15,588 nt of DNA from JAKASX01 sp035534495 (GCA_035534495.1 DATLRW010000040.1:1-15588), one strand, 5' to 3'. Positions 7,901 through 14,500 are shown, counted from the stretch's first letter. Numbers and translations are program-made. Notes: generated by a model not told the origin, from the sequence alone.

Positions 7901-8769
7901 CCGGAATCGCCATCCAGGTCCGAGGGCAGGAGGCTGGGATAGGAGGTGAGGAAGCACTGCATCGTGGCGCTGTTGCCTTGCAGCAGGCTCGAACGGTCCA
8001 GGGCGCAGGCGCTACCGCCGACGAAATTATTGCCACTGAAATTGTTGTAGGAGACGTAATAGGCGTCCGGCCACACGGCGAGTTTCGGGTAATCGGGGAA
8101 ATAATTGCTGGGAATCGGGAACTGATACAGATTGTACGTGCCGGTGGCGTCGGACGTGGTGGAAACGGCCACGCATAAGTAATACGGGCTGGTGAAGACC
8201 GGTTGCATCATCACCCAGCGCTGCGCCTGCTTGTCGTACTCGGCGACTGGATCGCCGCTATTGTTGCTGGCGCACGCGCCGCCCAGAGGCTGCCAGAGCG
8301 TGTTGCCTTCGGCCGGTCCGTAAACGATCTGGCCGGTGGTTTTCGAGAATACGGAGAATTCCGTATTCACCCACTGGACGTACTGCGTGGCTCCGGCCGC
8401 GCCGTTGGTATCGGGCGGGGCGCAACATATCGAGAAGTTTGGCTGCGTCACACCGTTGCCGAGAAAGTTGATCCAGGAACCGGCCGCTCCCGTCGGTCCA
8501 AGGGCGGCCTGCAGCGCGGGGTCCTGCGTGGCCGGCTGAACGTTCGAGGTAGCCGGCATGGTGCGGCGCCACGGAATTTCGCGGCGCACCCCCTTAGCCG
8601 GGGGAACGACCTTCATCCCGCCAAGCCGCGGCGAAATGACGTGGATCACGTCGTGGACGACGACCACGTGCAGCTTTTGCTGCTGGGCATTCACCATTTT
8701 CGGCGCCAGGGAAATCGCCGCCAAAAGCAGACCGGCTCCGATCAGGGCCGTTACCTGTTTAGTTTTCAC
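4927..8769 (-). CDS. Giant secreted protein: beta-rich N-terminal domain plus seven Ig-like repeats
   Basis: A 1280-residue protein starting at GTG 8767-8769. Residues 1-28 form a Sec-type signal peptide (MKTKQVTALIGAGLLLAAIS, then a VNA site before QQ). Residues about 95-530 form one domain rich in W, Y, N and G (for example WGDYSGMSVDP at 490-500), probably beta-propeller-like; I cannot name it. From about 538 to the end there are seven tandem domains of roughly 105 residues. Each starts near 'DFSLSASP', has a central 'GYTGNVTLSV' strand and ends with 'AGTYNLTVSGTDGT'; these look Ig-like or NEW3-like. The first four share 'PAGMxxxFxPNP'; the last three are shorter and carry 'TSGSL', so two subfamilies exist. 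No PEP-CTERM, LPXTG or type IX sorting tail is seen, so it is probably exported to the periplasm or medium. Adhesion or polymer binding is possible but unproven. It is transcribed toward the lipid cluster and has a structured upstream region. Confidence 0.85.
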   Translation of the reverse strand: MKTKQVTALIGAGLLLAAISLAPKMVNAQQQKLHVVVVHDVIHVISPRLGGMKVVPPAKGVRREIPWRRTMPATSNVQPATQDPALQAALGPTGAAGSWINFLGNGVTQPNFSICCAPPDTNGAAGATQYVQWVNTEFSVFSKTTGQIVYGPAEGNTLWQPLGGACASNNSGDPVAEYDKQAQRWVMMQPVFTSPYYLCVAVSTTSDATGTYNLYQFPIPSNYFPDYPKLAVWPDAYYVSYNNFSGNNFVGGSACALDRSSLLQGNSATMQCFLTSYPSLLPSDLDGDSGAPGTTAAPPAGSPDYFMDFTTTNALNLFGFHVDWSNPANSTFTGPTVLPVASFSEACGGGTCIPQPGTSQQLDSLGDRLMYRLAYRNFGSYESMVVSQSVDTGNGNTGVRWYEIRNPGTSPTVYQQGTFAPDSDYRWMPSIAEDHLGDIAMGYSVSSGTTYPSIRYTGRVPSDPLGTMETESSLFAGTASQVGGSNLTRWGDYSGMSVDPSNDCTFWYTNEYLPYNGAFNWDTQVGSFSIPTCAAPPPADFSLTGAPMAKTVTAGSGATYLVGVDPVGGYTGNVTLSVTSPNPLPAGMSVYISPNPVDVVAASSVNTDLTLFTTTATPAGTYNVTVSGTDGTNTNAVPITIVVQAAPTPDFSLSASPSSQTIAGIYGSYTIDVTPANGYTGNVTLSVPSTLPAGMTATFAPNPASVTGNTAVSSSLTVGITTATPAGTYNLTVSGTDGTLTHTTQVTAIVPPPDFSLTGVGSQTISAGSSAIYVISILPTGNYGGSVTMSVSSPSPLPTGMMASFVPNPITVNPTQSNDVTLTLNTTTSTPAATYNLTVTATDGTLTHTTTGTLVVQAPPPPSFAVYSVTGSEGVFAGSSVSSTINVTPSNGYTGTVTLSVPLPNPLPAGMTLGFAPNPITISSTSPVSSTLTVTTTASTPAGSYNLTVSGTDGTRTSTSTISVTVQAAVSSDFTISATPSTAAAAPGSSTSYAVTVGGSGTGPFNGTVNLSVAGVPSRTGTTWSTTSITGSGSATLTLSPNRKARQGTYSLTITGTSGSLSHSVAVTFVIGTISTPDFSLSATPSSVTVAPGSVANYSLSISGSGGFTGNVGLTETGLPSGATPTFTPVTVTGGSGSSALGVATSTGLAVGTYPFTVTGTSGSLVHSASLTLVVQQAGTGGNFSISISPSSQSVGPKSSTSYTVTVTALNGFTGSVNLSVTGLPSRTNSSFSSSTITGSGTSTLTISTTPKSSAGSYSLTVTGTSGSLTQTAQATLNIT
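4930..7164 (-). repeat. Tandem Ig-like domain repeats, about 315 bp period
   Basis: The 3' part of the giant gene is a tandem array of seven units. The similarity is visible in the DNA too: versions of 'gtgccgctcaccgtcaggtt' recur near 5920, 6560 and 6885, and a diverged copy lies near 6240. The first four units (5' end of the gene) are closer to one another than to the last three, suggesting at least two rounds of duplication. Such arrays can change copy number by recombination and are prone to assembly collapse. Confidence 0.75.
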
Positions 8770-8804
8770 CGCGTTGCCCCCATCGCTGCGCGCTCAAAAA
8801 GTTG

Positions 8805-8830
8805 CTCTTCGCCTTACGAAGTGCGAAGAG
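8805..8830 (-). promoter_or_regulatory. Perfect 8-bp hairpin in the leader of the giant gene
   Basis: CTCTTCGC (8805-8812) and GCGAAGAG (8823-8830) are perfect inverted repeats around a 10-nt loop. It ends 35 nt upstream of the GTG start, so it would lie in the 5' untranslated RNA. It is not followed by a T run, so it is more likely an mRNA-stabilising or protein/RNA-binding hairpin than a terminator. Confidence 0.45.
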
Positions 8831-8914
8831 ATCGACACACCCGCCGGCCCTTTTGCGAGACGATCCTTGCGCCCGGACGAATCAGACACCGAAAAATCAG
8901 AAATGCTAGCTTAC

Positions 8915-8928
8915 TTGCCGGCAGGCAA
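8915..8928. promoter_or_regulatory. Operator-like inverted repeat in the promoter region of the giant gene
   Basis: TTGCC (8915-8919) and GGCAA (8924-8928) form a symmetrical pair with 4 nt between. It lies next to the TTGACG hexamer, about 150 nt before the start codon, where a repressor or activator could bind. No regulator gene adjoins it. Confidence 0.3.
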
Positions 8929-9044
8929 ACGTCAACCAGCACATGCAGAATTAACCGTTCATTTGCACAGAGTTACAGGACCAGTACTCCCAGGGGATTA
9001 CGCTACGAGGGGCACAGGAACTCCTGAAATGGCTGGCGATTCGG

Positions 9045-9659
9045 CTATCGAACGCCCAAAGGCGAGTCCGGCAGGGTATGGCCGGCTCGAATTTCGCGCC
9101 AGGTATGCACGATCCGATGAATGACCGTGGCCGTGGCGAATATGGCGATGACCCAGAGCGCGGGAGCCATGCGGTTGAACGCCCCGCCCAGGATCAACAG
9201 AACCAGCCGCTCGGGCCGCTCCATGAACCCGACCTTGCATTTCGGGATCAGGGCTTCGGCCCGCGCCCGCGTGTAACTCACCATGAATGAGCTGGACATG
9301 GCGATGGCGGCGAGAACAACGTAAAAGAAGACCCCGGCGATCGCGTAATGCGCTACCAGTCCCATGTACAGCATGATGTCCGAATAGCGATCGAGCGTGG
9401 AATCCAGGAAGGCGCCAAATGGGGTGACGCGGTGCGAGCCGCGTGCCACCTGGCCATCCAGCATGTCGAGGAAGCCGGAGAGAAAGATGCCCGCAGCCGC
9501 CCAACCGAACCAGCCCACGGCAAAGCCCAGCGCGGCAAGCAGGGTGACGGCAAAGCCCAGAAACGTCAGCACGTTCGGATTTACACCGGCGGCGCCCAGC
9601 GGCCTGACAATCCTCTCGAGGGCCCACCGCCCGCCTTGTCCCACCCGCCGCGTCCACAT
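9045..9659 (-). CDS. CDP-alcohol phosphatidyltransferase, resembling phosphatidylinositol-phosphate synthase
   Basis: A 204-residue membrane protein with the complete family signature DX2DGX2ARX8GX3DX3D: D65, D68, G69, A72, R73, G82, D86 and D90, whose aspartates bind the metal and CDP-lipid. Hydrophobic segments alternate through the chain, consistent with about six membrane helices. It also has RARAEA (131-136) and ERPERL (147-152). As I remember them, these mark the phosphatidylinositol-phosphate / archaetidylinositol-phosphate synthase branch (mycobacterial PgsA1 type), which joins CDP-diacylglycerol to inositol 1-phosphate, rather than the glycerophosphate or serine branches. I chose ATG 9659 because GGGAGAGG lies just upstream and the N-terminal length then equals that of the mycobacterial enzyme; ATG 9695 would add 12 residues and has no Shine-Dalgarno. 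A TATGAT hexamer overlaps 9695, fitting a promoter upstream of 9659. It is flanked by unrelated genes with gaps on both sides. Confidence 0.85.
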   Translation of the reverse strand: MWTRRVGQGGRWALERIVRPLGAAGVNPNVLTFLGFAVTLLAALGFAVGWFGWAAAGIFLSGFLDMLDGQVARGSHRVTPFGAFLDSTLDRYSDIMLYMGLVAHYAIAGVFFYVVLAAIAMSSSFMVSYTRARAEALIPKCKVGFMERPERLVLLILGGAFNRMAPALWVIAIFATATVIHRIVHTWREIRAGHTLPDSPLGVR

Positions 9660-9695
9660 TTCCGGCCTCTCCCTGCCCCGAAAGATGTTGATCAT

Positions 9696-9986
9696 ACAAG
9701 AATTCCGGGATGGGAGGGAAGAACGGGCCTGCCCTGGGCCCAGGACCGCCCTCGGAGCGGATGACGGCGCAGGAACGGGACAGGGTCACATGACGAACGG
9801 GGATGGGGATTCTTGCGAAGAAATGGAGGGAATGGAAAAAATCCCGGATCAGGTACCCGCGAATAGGCCCTTGCGGGGACCGGAGGGGGATACTCAAACG
9901 GCCTTGGGGGACGCGCCATACCGTTCTTCGCGTCCCCTATGAGGGGATTCTAAAAGACGCCGACCGGAGCCAGCTGCGATGCCGCC
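9696..9986. other. Intergenic stretch between the Rieske and phosphatidyltransferase genes
   Basis: About 290 nt on the - strand path from the Rieske stop to the phosphatidyltransferase. I see no credible gene; the open frames here have no recognisable protein character. It contains one strong inverted repeat near its Rieske-proximal end (listed separately). Missing here is a cytochrome b gene, which normally follows a Rieske gene. Confidence 0.5.
9907..9937 (-). terminator. Perfect 9-bp inverted repeat downstream of the Rieske gene
   Basis: GGGGACGCG (9907-9915) pairs with CGCGTCCCC (9929-9937) around a 13-nt loop, 50 nt past the Rieske stop. An overlapping alternative hairpin, CCCC(9934-9937)TATGAGGGG, exists. 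There is no T run after the stem on the - strand, so it may be a Rho-assisted 3' end or mRNA-stabilising stem rather than a classical terminator. Confidence 0.4.
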
Positions 9987-10562
9987 TCAGAGCGAGATGA
10001 CGGCGTTGGTGTCGCTGAACTGGTCAATTCCCGCGTAGGGTTCGTCCACGAACAGGATCCCTTTATTGCACATGATGCTGCCATCGGCCTGCTTGGCAAT
10101 CCAGCAACGATCCATCGGCCGGGGAGCCGGTCCGGCGAAGTTGACGCCATTGATGTCGTACTCGCTGCCGTGACAGGGGCAATGGAAGATGTGCTGGTTC
10201 GGCAGCCAGTCCGGCGTGCACCCCAAGTGCGTGCACTTGGCATGGATCACGAACAGGTCGCCGGGGTCTTTCCGCACCCAGACCCGGTGGCTTTGCAGGA
10301 ATTCCTGGTTCACGCCGTTCTGGAAATCGCCCGGATAGCCGATGTTGAACTGCGTAGCGGGTTGATAGAGCGTTCGGGGGAAGAAGTAGCGCAGGAACAT
10401 CAGGAAGTTGACGCCGAGGTAACCAAAAACGCATGCCAAAACGACATTGCGCCGGCCCTGATTGACGGCTTCCCTGCCCTGCCCCTTCTGTACCGTTGCA
10501 CTCCCTGCCGCATGCTGCGGGGAAACAGATTTAGCGTTGTCGACTCTATTTTGTTCTGCCAT
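9987..10562 (-). CDS. Rieske [2Fe-2S] protein (quinol-cytochrome c reductase iron-sulfur subunit type)
   Basis: A 191-residue protein with an N-terminal membrane anchor (about residues 39-60, NVVLACVFGYLGVNFLMFL) and a C-terminal Rieske fold. Both cluster boxes are intact: KCTHLGC at 109-115 and HCPCHGS at 127-133. By family rules the iron ligands are C110, H112, C128 and H131, and the loops are joined by a C115-C130 disulfide. The disulfide and CTHLGC/CPCHGS pattern is that of bc1/b6f-type respiratory subunits rather than of dioxygenases. It would pass electrons from a quinol to a c-type cytochrome outside the cytoplasmic membrane. ATG 10562 is chosen because AAGGGAAC lies just upstream and an N-terminal extension to 10670 is low-complexity with no family match. 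No cytochrome b gene is present on either side, so its partners must be encoded elsewhere or it serves another complex. Confidence 0.9.
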   Translation of the reverse strand: MAEQNRVDNAKSVSPQHAAGSATVQKGQGREAVNQGRRNVVLACVFGYLGVNFLMFLRYFFPRTLYQPATQFNIGYPGDFQNGVNQEFLQSHRVWVRKDPGDLFVIHAKCTHLGCTPDWLPNQHIFHCPCHGSEYDINGVNFAGPAPRPMDRCWIAKQADGSIMCNKGILFVDEPYAGIDQFSDTNAVISL

Positions 10563-10869
10563 AAAGTTCCCTTGAAGAGAGGAAATAAGACCCAACGGAA
10601 GAGAACATAAAATAAAGAATCTTCCCGCTCTCCGATTCCTATGATGAACCCTCCCCCCGATTGTTTGCAAGCGATCGGGCGCATTTTTCAGCGCATAAAT
10701 TTTGGTGCGATCGCGAATTGCCCCGATGAAAGGGACCGGGGAAAGGGGCGAATCGCCGCCATCTCAACCCCTCTCGGGCCGGCCCGGAAAGCCGCTTCGG
10801 AGGTCTCGCCCGGCACAGATGTTCCACACCATGAAACCGCGCTCCCCGGACTGCCTGCGGGCGGCGGCT
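10563..10869. other. Intergenic stretch upstream of the Rieske gene
   Basis: 307 nt between the MmgE/PrpD stop and the Rieske start, with no credible gene. It holds the Rieske ribosome site (AAGGGAAC just before 10562) and an A/T-rich leader around 10600-10620. Symmetrical elements include the 12-nt palindrome CGGGCCGGCCCG (10775-10786) and a weak stem CCCCG (10721-10725) with CGGGG (10737-10741), which might end the upstream transcript. I found no promoter with both hexamers well spaced. Confidence 0.4.
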
Positions 10870-12354
10870 TCAGGTCTGCTGTAGAAGGGGTCTGAGCTTC
10901 CGAATGTCCGGCACGTTCTCCAGGTGGTAGACCGCGTCGATCAGTTGATCGCAATTTTCCTTGCCCATGGAGGGAGCGATAAGGTCGCGGGCCTTTTCTG
11001 CGAGCTCGTCAGGCGACATCGGATTGGCCACCGTCCCTCGAACGGCATCCACACGCTGACTGTAGTGGTTCCCGTTGTTCAAAACGACCTCCACGTTAGC
11101 GACCAGTTTTGGATACAACTTCTCCAGCTCCTCGTCCGGAACCAGATTGACCTTTGCGCGGGCGGCCAGAATAGCCGGGTCGTGCATCAACTGTCGGTCA
11201 TGCGCGGATCGGAAAGTCACCGTGCCGTTCACCAGCATAACCGCAACGATATGCTGCAGGCATATGTCGGGCATGTCGCGGTTGTTTACAGTCCGTCCCT
11301 CGCTAGGGGCTAGGCGCACGTTGACTTCCCGGACGTCTTTTACAGAAAACGGATGCTGTTTCATGATCATCTGCAATGCGTCCAGCGGGGCCTGAATCGG
11401 TGATCCAACCGTCCACTTCTTGATGTTCGTCCGCGCGATCTCGTAACGCTGGCCCAGGCCATCCACTAAGCCTGCCGGATTTGCATTCGGTCCGAAGGCT
11501 TCGAAGAAATTGTCGGAACCGAAAAAGACATCGTCGACGCCGGTCGCCCCAAGCTGGATCAGAAGGGCGGCGCTGACCCCATTCCGCGCCGGGAATCCTC
11601 CGAAAACCAGGGACTTCTCGATATGTTGCGTGTCGCGCTGCCATGCTGCAATCCCGGAGGCCTGCTGCGCGGCGTAATCGAGTACCCACCGCATTTGCTG
11701 CGCATTCAGCGATGCCGCCGAACCCGCAGCCGCGCACGACCCGAAGGTGCCGGCAATGCTGTGATCGCTGCGGTGTGATTTCATCTGATATTCGAGTCCG
11801 CCCAGCGTCATGGTGACTCGCGGCCCCACATCGTATCCCAGCGTGACCGCGCGAACGAAATGGGCGCCCGAAATGCCGAACTTCTCGCCCGCCGCCAGCG
11901 CCGCCGACACGATGGAACAGCCGGGGTGCGAATGCGAAGGCGAGTGCGAGTCGTCCGTCTCGTCGGAGTGCGCCCGCATGCCGTTTGCCAGGGCCGCTTC
12001 GATTGGACCACAGACGAAACTCGTGCCGACGACGGTGGCGACCGGTTTGCCTTCGTAGGCGCGTATGAACCGGAGCGCCGTCTGGGCGGGAGGCAGACCG
12101 GCTCCCGAAATCATCGCCGCAAAAGTGTCGAGGATATGCTCTTTTGCTTTCTCCTCCACTTCGGACGGCAACTGCCGGCTCGCCGCTTCGCTCATGTACG
12201 CGCTGAGCTCGCCGGTAATGTCCCTTCCCACGGCTTTCGGCTGGGCCTCGGACGAAGCGGCGCGCGCCGGCCAGGGCGAAACGACCGCGCTCGCGGCAAG
12301 GGCTCCAGCTCCCTTCAGGAGGCTGCGCCGCGTGAATTGTCCTCTTTTCTCCAT
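10870..12354 (-). CDS. MmgE/PrpD family protein with a Tat export signal
   Basis: A 494-residue protein of the MmgE/PrpD family, which includes 2-methylcitrate dehydratase, cis-aconitate decarboxylase and many uncharacterised members. The N-terminus carries a twin-arginine signal, FTRRSLLKGAGALAASAVVS with R9-R10, and a likely cleavage site after ARA (residue 32). This predicts a folded protein exported to the periplasm, although characterised relatives work in the cytoplasm. The family domain begins near residue 46; the His/Asp-rich segment HSDETDDSHSPSHSHPG at 129-145 matches the conserved D-D-T/S-H...HPG active-site region. Substrate cannot be assigned: no methylcitrate synthase, prpB or other propionate gene is nearby. 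ATG 12354 is supported by GGAAAGGAAC about 10 nt upstream and by the intact Tat motif. The start lies inside the last 40 nt of the upstream hybrid kinase gene, so the two are probably co-transcribed and translationally coupled. Confidence 0.88.
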   Translation of the reverse strand: MEKRGQFTRRSLLKGAGALAASAVVSPWPARAASSEAQPKAVGRDITGELSAYMSEAASRQLPSEVEEKAKEHILDTFAAMISGAGLPPAQTALRFIRAYEGKPVATVVGTSFVCGPIEAALANGMRAHSDETDDSHSPSHSHPGCSIVSAALAAGEKFGISGAHFVRAVTLGYDVGPRVTMTLGGLEYQMKSHRSDHSIAGTFGSCAAAGSAASLNAQQMRWVLDYAAQQASGIAAWQRDTQHIEKSLVFGGFPARNGVSAALLIQLGATGVDDVFFGSDNFFEAFGPNANPAGLVDGLGQRYEIARTNIKKWTVGSPIQAPLDALQMIMKQHPFSVKDVREVNVRLAPSEGRTVNNRDMPDICLQHIVAVMLVNGTVTFRSAHDRQLMHDPAILAARAKVNLVPDEELEKLYPKLVANVEVVLNNGNHYSQRVDAVRGTVANPMSPDELAEKARDLIAPSMGKENCDQLIDAVYHLENVPDIRKLRPLLQQT

Positions 12355-14486
12355 GCGATTTTGTTCCTTTCCCGGAGGTCCGCCGTTGCAGCGTCCAGAG
12401 CAGCCGCCACTCCCGCGCGGGGTCTCCTGTCGAGAAGGGTCAGAAGATCGGCAAGACTTACCGGTTTCACCAGATAATGATCAAAAAAACTACGCAACTT
12501 GCCGGTTTCCGCCCGTTTTTTGAAACCCGAGACCGCGATAAACAGGGTTCGTTGCAAATTCCGCTTCTCCCGCAGTTTCGCCGCCAGTTCATAGCCGTCC
12601 ATGCCCGGCAATCCAATGTCGATCAAGGCGGCATCCGGCTTCAGACCCGAAAGTCCTGAAAGCGTGGAGGCGCCATCGGGAAAATAGGTCACTTTGTGTC
12701 CGGCCCGTTCCAGGGCGATCGTCAAGGTTCGGGCTACGTCCGGGTTGTCCTCCACGATGACGATCGAGAGAGCGCGCCGGCCCCGGGAAGCAGACACCGC
12801 CTGATTTTTCGCGTTTGGCTCCGTTGGCGTCTTCAACAGGGGAAGCTTCACCAGGAATTCACTCCCCAGGCCGGGGCCGCCACTGGAAACCGAGACCGTT
12901 CCTCCATGCAGTTCCATCAACTGCCTTACCAGCGCCAGCCCGACGCCGAGGCTCGCTTCGCCACGGCTGTCGCTATCGAGGGACCCCCGGGTAAAAGGCT
13001 CGAAAATCATCTGTTGCATCTCCAACGGAATGCCAATGCCATTGTCCTTGCATCGGATCACGACATAGGAGCCTTCTCTGCTCCCGGACAATTCGATCTT
13101 TCCCTGCCGGGCGGTATATTTCGAGGCGTTGTTCAGCAGGTTCATGGCGACCTGTTCGAGGCGCGTGGCGTCGGCGGTGAACCAGACGTGCTCGCAGGGC
13201 AGCCGGAGCACGAGTTCCTGTCCGCGGTCGGTGAAGAATGACCTGGCGCTTCCGCCCACCCGTTGCAGAAACTCCGCGAGGTCTATGCGCTCCCTTTTTA
13301 AGCTGATCTGGCCATGCGAAATACGGGCGAGGTCCAGAAGATCGTCCACCAGCCGCCGCAACAGCTTCACTTGCCGGGCAATCGTTTCCTCGAGGGACGC
13401 GCGCCGCTCGGCCATCACGTCGGAGGAAAGCATTTCGGTCGCGAAGGAGATGGCTGCCAGGGGATTTCTCAATTCATGGCCGAGCAAACTGAGAAACTCA
13501 TCTTTCCGCTGCCCCTCCCGTTCCCGTTCCTGCTCCATCCGCTTCCGGTCGGTGACATCGATGCAATATTCCAGAATGGTTCCATCGCCCAGATCGCGCC
13601 CGACGAACATCATCCAGCGGCGCGATCCGTCCTTGAGGAAATATTCCTTCTCGTAGGGTCCGATGTATCCTGTGGCGGCGAGCTTTTCCAGCTGCTGTTC
13701 ACTGCTCTCCAGCCATTCCGGTGGCGTCAGCCGCCTCCATGTGAGTTGCCTCCCCTGCACCTCGGCCCGCGTATAACCCGTCATCTGCAGAAAGGCGTCG
13801 TTGGCTTCGATCAACGTGCCTGTGCTGTCCAGGATGAGCACGGCAATCGCGTCGGTATCGAGCGCCCGCTTCAAGCGTTCCTCGCTGGCACGCTGCGCCG
13901 CCCGGGCCTGTGCATGCTCGATGATATCGGCAGCCTGCCGGGCGAGCAGGTCCAGCAGTCGCAGGGTACGCTGATCCGGACGATGCGGTTTCTTGTAATG
14001 CGTCGAGAACACGCCAAGTGTTTTCCCTGACCGGGAGACGATGGGTGTGGACTGAATCGCCCGCACCCCGGTCCTGCGCTGCACGTCGAGGACCTTGTCA
14101 CTGAAGGCGGGACTATGTTCTACGTCCTCGACGATGACGCGTTTGCCTCGTTTGAGCGCAACGCCGCACACTCCCCGCTCCCTCGGGATTTTGTTCCAGA
14201 AATCGACCCACCAGCGCGGGAATCCGCGGGTGGCCACCATCCTGAGAGCCGAGGACTTCGGGTCTACGAGCTGAATGCAACCAAAGTCAGCGTCCGAAAT
14301 GTGGATGGCCGCATCGACAATCTCAACAAGCATCGGCTTCAGATCGGCTTCGGGTACCGAGGGTGAAGGGGGGTTGTCCCGCCTGGGGGCGCGCAGCGCT
14401 TCTTTCGTTTGACCGGCAATGCGTTTTCGGCGGGCCTTGCTCGCCGCCCGCTCCCGCTTCGTACGCCTTTGTTCGGAAGTTTTCAC
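12315..14486 (-). CDS. Hybrid sensor histidine kinase (GAF-PAS-HisKA-HATPase-receiver)
   Basis: A 723-residue protein numbered from GTG 14486. The first 40 residues are very basic. A GAF domain follows (about 51-192), then a PAS domain (about 200-315), the dimerisation/phosphoacceptor box FLSLLGHELRNPLAAI with H337, the ATPase boxes NLLNNASKYT (449-458), DNGIGI (481-486) and GVGLALVRQL (514-523), and a C-terminal receiver (about 573-687) with acidic residues E579/D580, phosphoacceptor D623 in LIDIGLPGMDG and K674 in YLVKPVS. No membrane helices are visible, so it is a cytoplasmic sensor; the GAF/PAS ligand is unknown. No response regulator with a DNA-binding domain is nearby. The frame stays open back to 14645, but that stretch overlaps a tRNA remnant and has no family character, so I chose GTG 14486, 14 nt after a TATATT hexamer. 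The 3' end overlaps the MmgE/PrpD gene by 40 nt. Confidence 0.87.
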   Translation of the reverse strand: MKTSEQRRTKRERAASKARRKRIAGQTKEALRAPRRDNPPSPSVPEADLKPMLVEIVDAAIHISDADFGCIQLVDPKSSALRMVATRGFPRWWVDFWNKIPRERGVCGVALKRGKRVIVEDVEHSPAFSDKVLDVQRRTGVRAIQSTPIVSRSGKTLGVFSTHYKKPHRPDQRTLRLLDLLARQAADIIEHAQARAAQRASEERLKRALDTDAIAVLILDSTGTLIEANDAFLQMTGYTRAEVQGRQLTWRRLTPPEWLESSEQQLEKLAATGYIGPYEKEYFLKDGSRRWMMFVGRDLGDGTILEYCIDVTDRKRMEQEREREGQRKDEFLSLLGHELRNPLAAISFATEMLSSDVMAERRASLEETIARQVKLLRRLVDDLLDLARISHGQISLKRERIDLAEFLQRVGGSARSFFTDRGQELVLRLPCEHVWFTADATRLEQVAMNLLNNASKYTARQGKIELSGSREGSYVVIRCKDNGIGIPLEMQQMIFEPFTRGSLDSDSRGEASLGVGLALVRQLMELHGGTVSVSSGGPGLGSEFLVKLPLLKTPTEPNAKNQAVSASRGRRALSIVIVEDNPDVARTLTIALERAGHKVTYFPDGASTLSGLSGLKPDAALIDIGLPGMDGYELAAKLREKRNLQRTLFIAVSGFKKRAETGKLRSFFDHYLVKPVSLADLLTLLDRRPRAGVAAALDAATADLRERNKIAWRKEDNSRGAAS

Positions 14487-14500
14487 AGGATGCTCGCCAC

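Larger units (their letters stand above)
8770..9044 (-). promoter_or_regulatory. Upstream region of the giant secreted protein gene
   Basis: This 275-nt gap has no convincing gene. On the - strand it holds the promoter and 5' leader of the Ig-repeat gene. A TTGACG hexamer is present near 8927-8932 (reading -), but no -10 at ideal spacing follows (TAAGCT at 16 nt, TAGCAT at about 21 nt). Two symmetrical elements inside it are listed separately. The Shine-Dalgarno is weak (a G run about 7-11 nt before the GTG). Confidence 0.4.

Noticed and set aside
7198..8178. 326-residue + strand frame inside the giant secreted protein gene
   Set aside because: Low-complexity R/G/A/V sequence opposite a gene with signal peptide and conserved repeats; a shadow frame.
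8998..9897. 299-residue - strand frame overlapping the phosphatidyltransferase
   Set aside because: A different frame from the one carrying the complete CDP-alcohol motif; no hydrophobic helices or motifs of its own.
10223..10240. Perfect palindrome CCAAGTGC-GT-GCACTTGG
   Set aside because: It lies inside the Rieske gene and is produced by the codons of the conserved KCTHLG motif, so a regulatory role is not needed to explain it.
12315..12354. Frameshift or gene fusion between the hybrid kinase and the MmgE/PrpD gene
   Set aside because: Both proteins have complete domains and proper ends; the 40-nt overlap is compatible with ordinary coupled genes.
13314..14030. 238-residue + strand frame opposite the hybrid kinase
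   Set aside because: It is antisense to clear PAS, GAF and HisKA coding sequence and has no recognisable motif or ribosome site.
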